NCBI RefSeq assembly: GCF_000745485.1
Contig: NZ_KN050693.1
Location: forward strand, 50,570-114,569
Length of the DNA: 64,000 bases
Source: Methanobacterium veterum
Lineage (GTDB): Archaea > Methanobacteriota > Methanobacteria > Methanobacteriales > Methanobacteriaceae
Direction of reading: 5' to 3'
Shown here: piece after piece, positions 9,047 to 18,387 of the stretch
Layout: each line of letters starts with the position of its first letter
How positions within the stretch are numbered: the first letter of the stretch is position 1
Notes under the pieces: generated by a model
Told to the model about the DNA's origin: nothing
Databases searched by the model: none
The model's input: only the letters and a program-made list of their open reading frames with translations
Translations under genes and position numbers: made by a program

Positions 9047-9520
9047 GTGAAAAATATTAGAAAACGACTGATACTGACAATTTCAATGCTCCTTATTGTA
9101 TTTGCAGTTTTCAGTATAGCTGTAACAGCAAATGAGCAACAAAATCAGAGTAAAAGCCAGGTCTCAACCAGCTATATAATACCTCAAATAAATGCAACGC
9201 CAAACTGCACTAATGCAACTCCAAGGAATGAGACCAATTGTACACTGAATATAACAGGACCAATATCAAATCAGACTTTTAACTGTACAAATTTAACAGT
9301 GACTAATCAGTCCACAAACCAGACTTTAAATCGTTCAACCATAAGGGATATAATTGGACAGTTACTGGCCCCAGTTTTAAATGACACCACTAATTTAACA
9401 CAGACAAATGCAACTGGACAACCATTAGACAAGCTTTTAACCGATGTCAATACAATGCTAAGTAAAATGGCACAGTTAATAGGTATAATTCGAAGTGGTG
9501 GTTTTAATATAACTGGTTAA
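9047..9520 (+). CDS. Secreted, N-glycosylation-sequon-rich protein
   Basis: A small exported protein. The N-terminus (RKRLILTISMLLIVFAVF) is a signal peptide. The mature part is dominated by Asn-X-Ser/Thr sequons: I count about 16, most between residues 49 and 123. The C-terminal part is a short amphipathic helical region ending in GGFNITG. I do not recognise a domain. Its density of glycosylation sites suggests a cell-surface or extracellular glycoprotein. The GTG start at 9047 is embedded in the ribosome binding site itself. GGTGA is followed after 5 nt by an in-frame ATT at 9056, which may be the real start. Confidence 0.7.
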   Translation: MKNIRKRLILTISMLLIVFAVFSIAVTANEQQNQSKSQVSTSYIIPQINATPNCTNATPRNETNCTLNITGPISNQTFNCTNLTVTNQSTNQTLNRSTIRDIIGQLLAPVLNDTTNLTQTNATGQPLDKLLTDVNTMLSKMAQLIGIIRSGGFNITG

Positions 9521-10671
9521 GTCATCGAAAAAGTGTTGGGAGTTAGGGAAGAATTTCCATTTACTTATTGAGATCGAAAAATCAGAGATGGTAAAAGTGG
9601 ATATTCTGTATCTATTCGGTTAAAGATAAGCTCCAATTATGTTTAATGCTCATGTCTCTAATGTAATATTTTCAGGAAAAATATAAACTACACATTTAAT
9701 TCCTATTACAATTTAACATGAAGCATTTCATGCACATGTTGTAGACATGAGCAATATTGGTAATTCAGCATGATTAAAAGTTTATTGGAATGGAACTCCC
9801 TATACTCCAATTTATATTAAATAAATCAGGGAATAATCAGTGATGGATTAAAAAGTAGTATTATGAGGGGAATGGAGGTAAAATTGATATCAATTCCCGC
9901 TCAGTGTCGTAATGCCAAAATTAAATTTGTACTTTCTACATAAATTTATTTTGATATGCACATATCATTACGTTCATAGATGTAATTGTAGGTCATGTAA
10001 ACAAATACATACCTGCATGATATTTTCCATAAAATCCGCTTTAAATTGATAAAATAGGATTTAATTTATTTTTATTCGATAAAAATCATCATTATATGTA
10101 CTGACACATTTTTATATTACAAAAAGCAATAGGGAGCGAATGAAGAGGTAATGTTTAGTTTTTCTCCCTAGTATGATACTGTGTATCAAAATCAGGTTTA
10201 TATTTCTCCATTAAATTAATTTTTGATATGTGCAAGAGATTAAATGCACAGATATGTTTATATTCTATGCATGTAGTTTCTAAGATTTATTGAATTGTGT
10301 TGCAAGTATACCATAATTCAAATTTCTAAATTTAAGCTGAAAATAAATTATATCTGTAAAAGGCAAATCACGTAGTTTGTATATATTCTTGAATGGGGGT
10401 AGTATGATTTAGCACTAAGATCTATTGCTGGAGATATACTTAGTGTACTTCCGTAATAATTTTAGGTCTTAAACTACAATAGTATAATATAGTTAATATT
10501 TGAGTAGGATGCAGAATTAATAAATATAATGTGAATTTCCCTAATTAAAACCAGTAAAATGACCTTTTAAAAAAGGTTTTAGAAAGTTTTAATGTCTGAT
10601 GTAAAAGCAGTGTATTGGGAATTAAAACTAACTCTGTTATCAGTTAATTATAACATAAATGCTGTGATTTT
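9521..10671. other. Long (1.15 kb) intergenic region with small structured elements
   Basis: No convincing gene is present. Visible elements are a tiny frame after GGAGGT at 9874-9879 (TTG at 9884, 18 codons), a perfect 14-bp palindrome AATTGATATCAATT (9882-9895), a 7-bp stem TAGGGAG/CTCCCTA (10130-10170), and a 6-bp hairpin TGATAC-TGT-GTATCA (10174-10188). These may belong to small RNAs or to decayed genes. Confidence 0.35.
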
Positions 10672-10971
10672 ATGTATAATGAACATTTGAAAACTTTGAA
10701 GATTGCAGGAATCATTGTTTTAGTAATTGGAATTTTAGCTGCCATATTTTATATTGTGTATAGTTTTTCGCTCTTCTGGCAGGCATTTGCAGCAGGAATC
10801 ACAATATCTATCCTATTGATCATTATCTTTATACTCCTCGTACTGGCAGTATACCTGTGGATAAAAAATTTCCTGCTTAAAAGGGAGCTAAAGAAAAGGG
10901 AAATTGAGCTTGAACAGGTTAAAATACAGCTAAATATGTATAAAACTAAAGCTAAGGCAGAAAGACACTGA
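10672..10971 (+). CDS. Small membrane protein with C-terminal coiled coil
   Basis: A 99-residue protein with two transmembrane helices (about residues 11-33 and 41-65). A basic, charged helix rich in Lys and Glu follows (LLKRELKKREIELEQVKIQL) and is probably a cytoplasmic coiled coil. I recognise no family. The ATG follows GTGATTTT. Another small membrane-protein gene starts 80 nt downstream on the same strand, suggesting a membrane-protein pair. Confidence 0.7.
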   Translation: MYNEHLKTLKIAGIIVLVIGILAAIFYIVYSFSLFWQAFAAGITISILLIIIFILLVLAVYLWIKNFLLKRELKKREIELEQVKIQLNMYKTKAKAERH

Positions 10972-11050
10972 AAAGTCTGAATAATTTATATTTCGTATTA
11001 ATTTATATTTATGGTTAGTTATAGCTTTAATCAAGGCTACAGATGGGATT

Positions 11051-11458
11051 ATGTACAATTTAAATCCAGATATTGTATTAACTTTGGCAGGATTAACATT
11101 GACATTTTATGCCTTATTTGCCAGAATGCTTGTTAAATTCCATGATAAATACAGCAGAAATTTATTATATTTTTTACTGGCCAATATGGTATCGGTTGGG
11201 TTTACAGTTGTATTTGTGCTTAGTGATATTAAACAAGCAGCAGAACCAAATTATGCATATCTTGGGGACATACTGGATGTCAGCTGGGCATTTTCCCTTG
11301 TTACAGTTGTTCTTTTCGCTTTTATTTTGCTTTATAGAGAATTAAGGGAAATGGATGATCCTGGGGAAAAAAAGAGACGTTTTAAAACGGTTATATCAAT
11401 TATTGTTCTTTCACTGGCACTTTTTTTAGGTTTACCATTTATTTTAACTCTTTTTTAG
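11051..11458 (+). CDS. Membrane protein of unknown function (four helices)
   Basis: A 135-residue hydrophobic protein with about four predicted membrane helices: 8-28, 38-58, 75-95 and 112-133. There is an acidic/basic loop (REMDDPGEKKRRFK) before the last helix. No catalytic or binding motif is visible and I do not recognise the family. It follows the two-helix membrane protein by 80 nt. Confidence 0.7.
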   Translation: MYNLNPDIVLTLAGLTLTFYALFARMLVKFHDKYSRNLLYFLLANMVSVGFTVVFVLSDIKQAAEPNYAYLGDILDVSWAFSLVTVVLFAFILLYRELREMDDPGEKKRRFKTVISIIVLSLALFLGLPFILTLF

Positions 11459-11828
11459 ATACTGCAATTTTCGGCGGGATAACTTTTGTGATCAGTTAAA
11501 TAAGTTAAATTGGATATGTATTAATTTTATTATTTCAAGTAGTAAGACTTAAATACTACTATTGATCTATGTTGTAATAACATGTTGTGTGGTGGAAGTG
11601 AACTGATTTTGAAATTAAAAATAAGCAGTGAATATAATACTAATAATTTTAGATGACATTAAATCTGTTTATTTGTATGTTAATTTAAATTTATCAATCA
11701 TTTTAAATTAATACTGATTGAAATAAAGCATTTATAATATTTAAGCTGAGCAACGTGTCATTTGAATAAAAATTTTGTCCAGCATTGCTGAAAAATAAAG
11801 TGTTAGCTTTATTTTTTTACTAAAAAAT
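11459..11828. other. AT-rich intergenic region
   Basis: I see no gene, repeat or convincing structure in this stretch. It probably carries the promoter of the downstream gene. Confidence 0.35.
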
Positions 11829-12431
11829 TTGGAGTTGATTTTTACGTTTGAAATTATGAGTTATACTCCCATAATAACAACAATTGTGGGTGTTTTTATG
11901 GGTTTAGGTTCCAGAGAGTTAAGCGACTGGCGTAAGGCTAAAAAAGCTAGAAAAAGAAAAATTAATTCTACCCGTACTTTAATACTACTTGAAAATGAAA
12001 GGAATCTGGAATCACTTAAGGAATTCTGGTATAAATTAAATAAATCTGATGAAAGTGAAGAAAATATTGATGAGTCAAAGATTGACATTGCCAAAAGATT
12101 GATTAAAATGCCAATGCCATGTCTGGATGACTTCATGTGGAGAAAACATGCTTCTCTGCTTACAATAACATTTAAAGATAAGGAAATTGTGGATGTTTCC
12201 ACATTTAATAATTGTTTAGAATCTCTTAAATCTATTTACTCTAAATTGGTAGATTTGGATACTATGGATAGGGAGTTTAACAGCACTTATGCCTCAAGTG
12301 GGGCTGAATTATCTTCTCTCCCACATTCTAATCGTTTTAAAGAGGAAGCTCCAGGTTTATTAGATGAATTTGAAGAAATTACATTGGCTCTGCTTAAAAA
12401 TGGGAATCCTCTGGATAAAAAGAAAAGTTAA
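11829..12431 (+). CDS. Uncharacterised membrane-anchored protein
   Basis: About 190-200 residues. One N-terminal hydrophobic helix (YTPIITTIVGVFMGLG) is followed by a basic stretch (DWRKAKKARKRK) and then a largely helical soluble region, so it is probably anchored in the membrane with the bulk in the cytosol. No known domain is recognised. The start is uncertain. TTG at 11829 opens the frame, GGAGTTGA lies inside it, and the first ATG is at 11856. Confidence 0.65.
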   Translation: MELIFTFEIMSYTPIITTIVGVFMGLGSRELSDWRKAKKARKRKINSTRTLILLENERNLESLKEFWYKLNKSDESEENIDESKIDIAKRLIKMPMPCLDDFMWRKHASLLTITFKDKEIVDVSTFNNCLESLKSIYSKLVDLDTMDREFNSTYASSGAELSSLPHSNRFKEEAPGLLDEFEEITLALLKNGNPLDKKKS

Positions 12432-12695
12432 TGTCATATATTGAAATCATTAATGGAACTTTTTGGCTCAAAAGTTTTAAATTTAAATAGTGTTTTAAAT
12501 ACTATTTTTTTTATTTTACGATTTTTAAATCATATTAGTTGAATTTGACTTCATTTTGCTCATTTAAATAAATTTAATGCTTTTTTTAATCCTGTTTTTG
12601 AGTAATTATATGAAAAGATGGTTACTGCATAAATCTAATTTTTTTAATATCATAAATAATATATTTTGGTATTAATATAATATAATTTGAGTTAA

Positions 12696-13181
12696 ATGAA
12701 AAAATGGGCTCTAGTTTTAGGAATTCTTCTGGTAGTGACATCTACCTTTGGCTGTACCAGTAACACACAGCAGGAAAAACAATCGGGAAATAATATTAAC
12801 TTTTCAATACCTGAGGGGTGGGAATTGCACTGGATGCCTGGAGAGGGTACCGTGATCTGGATGGATGGTGATCCACGTATTCGGGTAATGGAGATGAGCA
12901 AGCAGAAATTTGATGCTAAGCATGATCAGGCATTGCATATCGATAATACAACCTTTATGGTGAAAACACACAACAAGACAATGGATGGAATAAATGTTGA
13001 GACATTCTGGACCACTGATGGTAATTCTGGGGATATTCAGGATTATTATTTCTTCTCTAAAAATGATAAATATTATTATGTGCTGGCATGGGCTTATACT
13101 GGCTGGGATTCAAGTAAACAGTCAAGGTTTCGGCAGCATATAGATAAGGCCGTAAAAAACATTGTTTCAACCATAACTTAA
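12696..13181 (+). CDS. Secreted lipoprotein, PsbP/DUF1795-like
   Basis: A 161-residue protein. The N-terminus MKKWALVLGILLVVTSTFGC ends in a lipobox-like Cys20, indicating a lipid-anchored exported protein. The mature part (INFSIPEGWELHWMPGEG, then VETFWTTDG and KYYYVLAWAYTGW) resembles small PsbP-like/DUF1795 beta-sheet domains that are common in methanogen lipoproteins. The function is unknown. The ATG has only a weak ribosome binding site and lies in a spacer with TATA-like sequence. Confidence 0.7.
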   Translation: MKKWALVLGILLVVTSTFGCTSNTQQEKQSGNNINFSIPEGWELHWMPGEGTVIWMDGDPRIRVMEMSKQKFDAKHDQALHIDNTTFMVKTHNKTMDGINVETFWTTDGNSGDIQDYYFFSKNDKYYYVLAWAYTGWDSSKQSRFRQHIDKAVKNIVSTIT

Positions 13182-13792
13182 TCTGAAACTTATTTTTTTT
13201 ATTTTATTTTTTGATTTATTAGACAGTAAATGATTATTACTTTTCACATGCTCTTGCTTAAATCACTTAACCTTTTAAATATAAGGATATATTATGCTGC
13301 TGACCTTTTGAAACTGAAAATATGGCTAACTATATGTTTTATTTCTAAAGGGTTAATTTGAGGGTTGTTTGATGTAAAAAACACTGGTCGATGCCAGTTA
13401 GAAAGTATTGTAGTGATTCTAATATTATAAAATGGTTACATATGGCTTTATTTTTTCTAGCCCGGAGATATGAAGAATAATTCAATGATTTTAGGTATTG
13501 GAACATGAAAATTTAGTAAATTAGTTTGGAAATTGAAGATTTTGGGAGACTATAGGTTCGCGGTTGCAAAGCTCTCAAAAATCTTTGATTTTTTCACGGT
13601 TGAAAATCTACGATTTTCAAACATGTAAAAATTCGCAGAATTTTTACGGTTGTGAAATTGAAAATTTCACAAACATGTAAAAAATTTCCAATTTTTTACT
13701 GTCACAAAATCGAAGATTTTGTGAACATAGAAAACATAGGGATCATAGGTTATTTCTATGAATTTTTACATTTGGAAGATATGGTGAACGGT
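13182..13792. other. Intergenic region holding a six-hairpin array
   Basis: The first 400 bp are AT-rich without a gene. From 13577 the region is filled by the hairpin array described separately. The open frame that runs through the array upstream of 13793 looks accidental, because its residues derive from palindrome sequence. Confidence 0.5.
13577..13724. repeat. Array of six 3-nt-loop hairpins
   Basis: Six consecutive perfect inverted repeats, each with a 3-nt loop: 13577-13593 (7 bp), 13600-13620 (9), 13625-13647 (10), 13650-13672 (10), 13677-13699 (10) and 13702-13724 (10). Stem sequences differ (for example GTAAAAATTC, TTGTGAAATT, TCACAAAATC), but pairing is always kept. From the second hairpin on, linkers alternate between ACAT and a 2-nt linker containing G (GG or TG). 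The array ends about 70 nt before the AAA ATPase start. It is not a CRISPR, since neither repeats nor spacers are constant. Confidence 0.85.
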
Positions 13793-14941
13793 ATGAATCC
13801 ATTTAGAAAGAGAACAGGTATTTTCCCTTCTTATTTCACAGGTAGAAAGGATGAACTTAATGAGTTAAGGGAAATTTATGAATCTACGAGGGCTGGAGCT
13901 GCAGGACATATTCTTATTTACGGCCCTAAAGGTATTGGAAAAACCTGTTTATTAATCAAGTTTGAAGAACGGTTAAATAACGTGGAGGGAGTATATACGG
14001 TGCGTGTTCCTCTTGTTGAAGGGGATTTTAATGATATTTACACTTTGATTATTGATAAGTGTGCTGATGCACTTAAAATCAGTGAGGGGCGCTTTTGGGA
14101 TAGTATCACTTCACTTGGAGTTAACATTCCCCTTGCGGGAGGATTTACAGTTTCAAGGGAGATACCAGCTACAAGTCCTTCTGTAGCCCTTGAAAAAATT
14201 TTGAAGACAATTTACCTTGAATTAAAAGGAGAAAATCCTGTATTAATTCTCCTATTCGATGATCTCCAGAGAATAATTTCAGACAATGGTACGAGCAAAG
14301 TTTTAAGTATACTGCAGAATGCACTGGTGGAACTCAACCTTAAAGGTATGAACATAATGTTCGTTGCAACAGGGGCTCATGATATATTTTCACAGATACA
14401 GGATCACCTGGATTCTGCTGTAAGGATATTCGAGCCGTATGAACTCAAGCATTTGTCTAAAGAAGAATTAAAGGAGGCTATTGTTATACCTGCAGAAAAT
14501 GAAGGCATAGAATTCGATGAAAGCGTTATAGATTTAATTTATGAATTGTCTGAAGGAATTCCCTATTACATGCAGGTTATAGCATACAACTGTTTTATGG
14601 GTGCTGTAAATGGCAGAGTTAAAACTAGCGAATTCAAAGTCTCTTTTAAAAGGTCATTGAATCTGCTGGCCCAAAGAGAGTTTAGGGGAATGTATGAAAA
14701 GGCAACCCCTGAAGAGAGAAAGATCCTTGGATTAATGGCAGAAAGTGATAAAGAAGTTTTATCCTACAAAGAAATTAAAAAAGGCTTAAATTTAAAATCT
14801 GAACCTTCATTCTGGTTAAAAACAATGCTGGACAAAAATCTCATAATAAAAAAGGAGAGGGGTAAGTACCACCTTAGGGATAAAATATTTAAAGAATATC
14901 TAAGGGCTTTAAAACCGTACAATGAAAATGGAACATATTAG
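13793..14941 (+). CDS. Archaeal AAA-type ATPase with C-terminal winged helix
   Basis: A 382-residue P-loop ATPase of the archaeal ATPase/ORC-like class. It begins with a Y-F-T-G-R-K-D-E-L segment, then Walker A GPKGIGKT (about 44-51), Walker B LILLFDDL, a sensor-like IMFVATGAHD, and a C-terminal winged-helix region (EERKILGLMAE to KYHLRDKIFKEYL). Such proteins act as NTP-dependent switches; the target is unknown. A longer frame starts inside the upstream hairpin array. GGTGA followed by 5 nt and ATG at 13793 fixes the real start. Confidence 0.85.
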   Translation: MNPFRKRTGIFPSYFTGRKDELNELREIYESTRAGAAGHILIYGPKGIGKTCLLIKFEERLNNVEGVYTVRVPLVEGDFNDIYTLIIDKCADALKISEGRFWDSITSLGVNIPLAGGFTVSREIPATSPSVALEKILKTIYLELKGENPVLILLFDDLQRIISDNGTSKVLSILQNALVELNLKGMNIMFVATGAHDIFSQIQDHLDSAVRIFEPYELKHLSKEELKEAIVIPAENEGIEFDESVIDLIYELSEGIPYYMQVIAYNCFMGAVNGRVKTSEFKVSFKRSLNLLAQREFRGMYEKATPEERKILGLMAESDKEVLSYKEIKKGLNLKSEPSFWLKTMLDKNLIIKKERGKYHLRDKIFKEYLRALKPYNENGTY

Positions 14942-15027
14942 GTTGAATTTATATAATGGGCTGTTAAAGGTGTCAAACACTTTAAATGCAATATTGTATA
15001 AACTCCATTCAAACCCTCAAAATCCTC

Positions 15028-15044
15028 AAAAATCATAGATTTTT
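15028..15044. repeat. Single 3-nt-loop hairpin
   Basis: AAAAATC-ATA-GATTTTT forms a 7-bp stem with a 3-nt loop between two convergent genes. It belongs to the same hairpin family as the arrays at 13577 and 18266. In this position it could serve as a bidirectional terminator. Confidence 0.65.
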
Positions 15045-15067
15045 AAAATTTGATCAAAAACACACTT

Positions 15068-15916
15068 TTAAAAAGGCAGTTTTGTATAAATGCCTTTTAT
15101 TGCCGCTGTAACTTTATACCAATTATTGATAACATTAAACTCATTTATATTGTTGCTTGCATCCATATTGTACCATTTACCCTTGATGTAGGCCTGGACA
15201 AAAACATGTCCGCAGACACGGCCGCTTGCAAATTCTGCAGTGACATGGACATAGCGTGCAGGAATCCCTGCTGCCCTTGAAAGAGCCACCAAAAGATGAG
15301 AAAGGTCAACACAATTTCCTTCTTTATTTTTAAGGGTTTTTACAGCACCATATTTTGTATTATAATAAAAGGAATAGTCCAGGTTGTCTCTTACCCAGTT
15401 AAATATCCGAACCGCCTTTTCATATTTGGTGGTCGCACCTTGTGTTATTTTTGCTGCCAGGGCCTTGATATGGGGATCATTTGACTGGGCAGTGGATGTT
15501 GGTTTAAGGCATTTTGCAAGTGATACCTTCACTTTAATTGGAGGTAATTCTCCAGTTTGATTTAAAGTTCTATTTATGCCTGTTGAATCTCCAGCAGCTT
15601 CATCTATAACGTCTGGATTTAGTCCTGCTTTAAATAGATTTAATGATATGCTGTCAAAGAGTATATCATCGATACTTTGATTTTTTGGTGAGGTATCATT
15701 TATTATAGTCTGGTTAATTGGAGTTATGCTCTGGTTAGTTGAGTTATTTGGTTCTAATGTGAAATTTCCTTGTCCTGTACTGTTATTGCAGCTTTTATTC
15801 CATGTTTCGGGATGTATATTTGATAATTCCCCAAAATTATGGGATATGCTTCCAAAAACTAGAGATAATGATATTAAAAATGTAAAAATTATATATAGTT
15901 CCTTTTTTATTCTCAT
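15068..15916 (-). CDS. Secreted transglutaminase-like cysteine protein
   Basis: A 282-residue exported protein. A signal peptide (about 1-25) is followed by an Asn/Thr-rich linker with many N-glycosylation sequons (about 40-80). The C-terminal half is a transglutaminase-like domain: AVRIFNWVRDNLDY precedes the nucleophile Cys202 in GNCVDLSHLL, with His237 in GHVFVQAY and Asp252 in NMDASN completing the triad. In pseudomurein-walled methanogens such domains may act on cell-wall peptides as cross-linkers or endopeptidases. That role is inferred. It is convergent with the AAA ATPase gene. Confidence 0.85.
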   Translation of the reverse strand: MRIKKELYIIFTFLISLSLVFGSISHNFGELSNIHPETWNKSCNNSTGQGNFTLEPNNSTNQSITPINQTIINDTSPKNQSIDDILFDSISLNLFKAGLNPDVIDEAAGDSTGINRTLNQTGELPPIKVKVSLAKCLKPTSTAQSNDPHIKALAAKITQGATTKYEKAVRIFNWVRDNLDYSFYYNTKYGAVKTLKNKEGNCVDLSHLLVALSRAAGIPARYVHVTAEFASGRVCGHVFVQAYIKGKWYNMDASNNINEFNVINNWYKVTAAIKGIYTKLPF

Positions 15917-16286
15917 AATACCACTTTATACTGCTGGAAAATACTGGCTGGATAAAAATTACTCTTTTCACTAATTAATATATTATTAAATAATATTAAT
16001 ACATTATTATAGTATAAAAAATGAATTATCAATTTTTAGGAGTATATTGGAGTTAGAAAATTGATTTCTAACTTAAAAGAAGATATAAAAATTTGATAAA
16101 AATAGATGCCAGCTAAAAATAGTCCTTTTATTTTAAATTATTTTAGAGGGTAAACGAAGTAGTTAATATGTTCTAATTGTTATTTATACCAAAATAACTG
16201 CATCGATATGCTGGATGAAAATAAAAAAATTTAGAAATTGAATGATTTAATGGGTATTTTCAAAAAATTAAAAAAGAAAGGATTAA
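15917..16286. other. AT-rich intergenic region
   Basis: The region lies between the starts of the transglutaminase-like gene and the 3' end of the MATE gene. It has an extremely AT-rich stretch near 15975-16020 with short ATTATT/AATAAT palindromes, probably the promoter of the transglutaminase-like gene. No gene is seen. Confidence 0.35.
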
Positions 16287-17747
16287 TTACTCCTTTTGAG
16301 GAACTCGAGGTGTTTTTGTTTTGGTTTCCAGTTTAAATCTTCTATCTGTGGATTTTTCCCCGTTGTAGTTCCTTTTAAGCCTGTTTACATATGTGTGTGC
16401 CCATATGTAAGCCAGTATACATCCGCATGCTCCTCCAACTACAATTCCCCACCATACGCCCTGCGATCCAATACCAAGGACGAAAGCGAATAAGTACGCA
16501 AATACAGAAATAAATGCGACTTCTCTAATTATGGTCAGGATTAATGAAGTTGTCCCTTTTCCCATGGCCTGGAATATTGAGCTTGCGGTAATCCCGAGAG
16601 GGACTATGATGTAGAACAGACACATTACCTGCAGGAAAGAGGCTATTGATGGCGCAAGGAATGCACTCTGGGATGAATATGCGAAAATACCTGAAATATT
16701 TGGTGCAAATACATATGTAATTATGCTGGTAACTGCTGCAATGGAAATACCTAATTTTACAGAGTAATTAAGTGCAGTAGAAACATTTCCATATTTTTTA
16801 GCTCCATATGCAGCACCGGCAACTGTTATTGCTGCAGTACCTATTCCTATGGCGGGTATCATAGCAATGTTCACTACTCTCCAGCCTGCAGTGTACACTG
16901 CGACTGCATCTGTTCCTCCAGTTGTGACTAGTATAATGTTTAAAATTATACCGAGAATGGACATTATAAGGAACTCAGCACTTGCAGGCATTCCAACCCC
17001 TAAAATATCTTTTATGACTCTGAAATTTGTTTTGAAGTCCTCCATGGACAAAGATACATAAGTGTCGCGTTTCAGGACAAGCCAGTAAATTATTAGCGCC
17101 GATGAGACACTCGAAGATATTACTGTTGCCCATGCAGCCCCTGCAACTCCCATTCCACGGGAGTAAATGAATATTGGATCTAAAATTATATTCAGGATTG
17201 CGGTTGCAGCCATTGCATATGTTGCTCTTTTAACATCTCCTTCAGCCCTCAGGATACCTGAAGCAACACTTGAAAGGATTAAAAATATTAGCCCTCCAAA
17301 TACTATTTGCCCGTACTGGACTGCAAGGCTAAGGGATTCACCAGCCCCCATAACTGTAAGAATCTCTGGAAGAGAGATCAGTATGGCTATGGTTAAAACA
17401 GCGGCAACTATGAGTGTCATGATTAAAGAGTGTATGGCCGCATTGTCAGCACCTTTTTTATTCTCTGCACCTATGCATCTTGCAATTAATGATGTTGCAC
17501 CTGCCCCCAGACCATTGCCTATACCTACAATGATCATGAACACGGGTGTAATGAAACCTAATGCAGCAAGTGCATTTGAGCCAAGCCCTGCAACCCATAT
17601 ACTGTCGGCCAGGTTATATGCCATCATAAGTAACATGGATATTATCATTGGCATGGCCAGGCTGCGGATTGCTTTTTTTGGATTTCCAGTAATTAAAGAG
17701 ATACGTTTATTTATGTTATCATCTTTTTGAGATTTATCTAAGTTCAT
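16287..17747 (-). CDS. MATE-family multidrug efflux transporter
   Basis: A 486-residue integral membrane protein with about 12 helices in two homologous halves, as expected for MATE (NorM/DinF) exporters, which expel organic cations by Na+ or H+ antiport. Typical segments are [20 protein letters not shown] in the first helix and [19 protein letters not shown] after the second. It starts 2 nt after the stop of the MarR-type regulator gene, so the two form an operon and the regulator probably controls the pump. The C-terminal tail is basic. Confidence 0.92.
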   Translation of the reverse strand: MNLDKSQKDDNINKRISLITGNPKKAIRSLAMPMIISMLLMMAYNLADSIWVAGLGSNALAALGFITPVFMIIVGIGNGLGAGATSLIARCIGAENKKGADNAAIHSLIMTLIVAAVLTIAILISLPEILTVMGAGESLSLAVQYGQIVFGGLIFLILSSVASGILRAEGDVKRATYAMAATAILNIILDPIFIYSRGMGVAGAAWATVISSSVSSALIIYWLVLKRDTYVSLSMEDFKTNFRVIKDILGVGMPASAEFLIMSILGIILNIILVTTGGTDAVAVYTAGWRVVNIAMIPAIGIGTAAITVAGAAYGAKKYGNVSTALNYSVKLGISIAAVTSIITYVFAPNISGIFAYSSQSAFLAPSIASFLQVMCLFYIIVPLGITASSIFQAMGKGTTSLILTIIREVAFISVFAYLFAFVLGIGSQGVWWGIVVGGACGCILAYIWAHTYVNRLKRNYNGEKSTDRRFKLETKTKTPRVPQKE

Positions 17748-17749
17748 TT

Positions 17750-18226
17750 TTATTTTTCACCATTTTTATGTACTTTTTCAAGGCTTTTTGTAGCCAGTGT
17801 TTGTAATGTCTTAATTAGGTGGGAGTATTCTGTATCTGATAAGTCGAAGCAGACTGATTTTTCCCATTCATTATCAATTTGATGAATTTTAGGTACTATT
17901 TGTCTTCCCTTTTCAGTTAAAAAAAGAAGATATTTCCGACGGTTTTGCGGATTTATCTCGCGGTATATAAATCCATTGTCTTCCAGCTTTTTTAAAGCGC
18001 GGGCAACTGTTCCCTTGTCGATGTGTAAATGAACTGCGAGATCGTCCTGTGTTATGCCTTCTTTGTGTGATAAATGAATGAGGAACGGTACCTGACCTGC
18101 AGTAAGTTCTAAATCTTTCATTTCGTTGTTTAAATGTATTATGCGGGTTCTGTGTATTATGGATATGAATACTCCGAGTGGAATATCTTCGGGAGTGTTT
18201 TCTAGTAGTTTTTTAGCGTGATGCAT
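17750..18226 (-). CDS. MarR-family transcriptional regulator
   Basis: A 158-residue winged-helix regulator. The recognition region [31 protein letters not shown] and the wing [20 protein letters not shown] are classic MarR. The frame extends 12 codons further upstream, but AAGGAGCTAAAT precedes the ATG at 18226, which encodes [10 protein letters not shown]. It probably represses the MATE pump gene 2 nt downstream in response to a small ligand. The first 36 bp of the gene are duplicated at 18388-18423, upstream of a hairpin array. Confidence 0.88.
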   Translation of the reverse strand: MHHAKKLLENTPEDIPLGVFISIIHRTRIIHLNNEMKDLELTAGQVPFLIHLSHKEGITQDDLAVHLHIDKGTVARALKKLEDNGFIYREINPQNRRKYLLFLTEKGRQIVPKIHQIDNEWEKSVCFDLSDTEYSHLIKTLQTLATKSLEKVHKNGEK

Positions 18227-18265
18227 ATTTAGCTCCTTGTTATATTTTGAGGTTTTGATCAACCT

Positions 18266-18362
18266 GTTAAAAATCTATGATTTTTAACGTTTGCAAATCT
18301 TTGATTTGCAACTGCAAAAAAAATTATTTTTTTTGCACGCCCGAAAAATTTTCAATTTTTCG
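18266..18362. repeat. Array of four 3-nt-loop hairpins
   Basis: Perfect inverted repeats with 3-nt loops: 18266-18288 (10 bp, GTTAAAAATC), 18291-18311 (9 bp, TTGCAAATC), 18314-18336 (10 bp, GCAAAAAAAA) and 18342-18362 (9 bp, CGAAAAATT). Linkers are 2, 2 and 5 nt. The array lies upstream of the marR start on the minus strand and is enclosed by a 36-bp direct repeat. Confidence 0.85.
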
Positions 18363-18387
18363 ACGGCTTTTTCTAAAAGGTTGTCAG

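Noticed and set aside
13577..13724. CRISPR array
   Set aside because: The units are palindromes of variable sequence with 3-nt loops and 2-6-nt linkers; there is no constant repeat and no 30-40-nt spacer, and no cas operon is nearby.
13652..13792. N-terminal extension of the AAA ATPase
   Set aside because: The extra residues come from hairpin-array sequence and there is no ribosome binding site; GGTGA before 13793 gives a better start.
16287..18226. Frameshift between MarR and MATE genes
   Set aside because: The genes are simply adjacent with 2 nt between stop and start, a normal operon.
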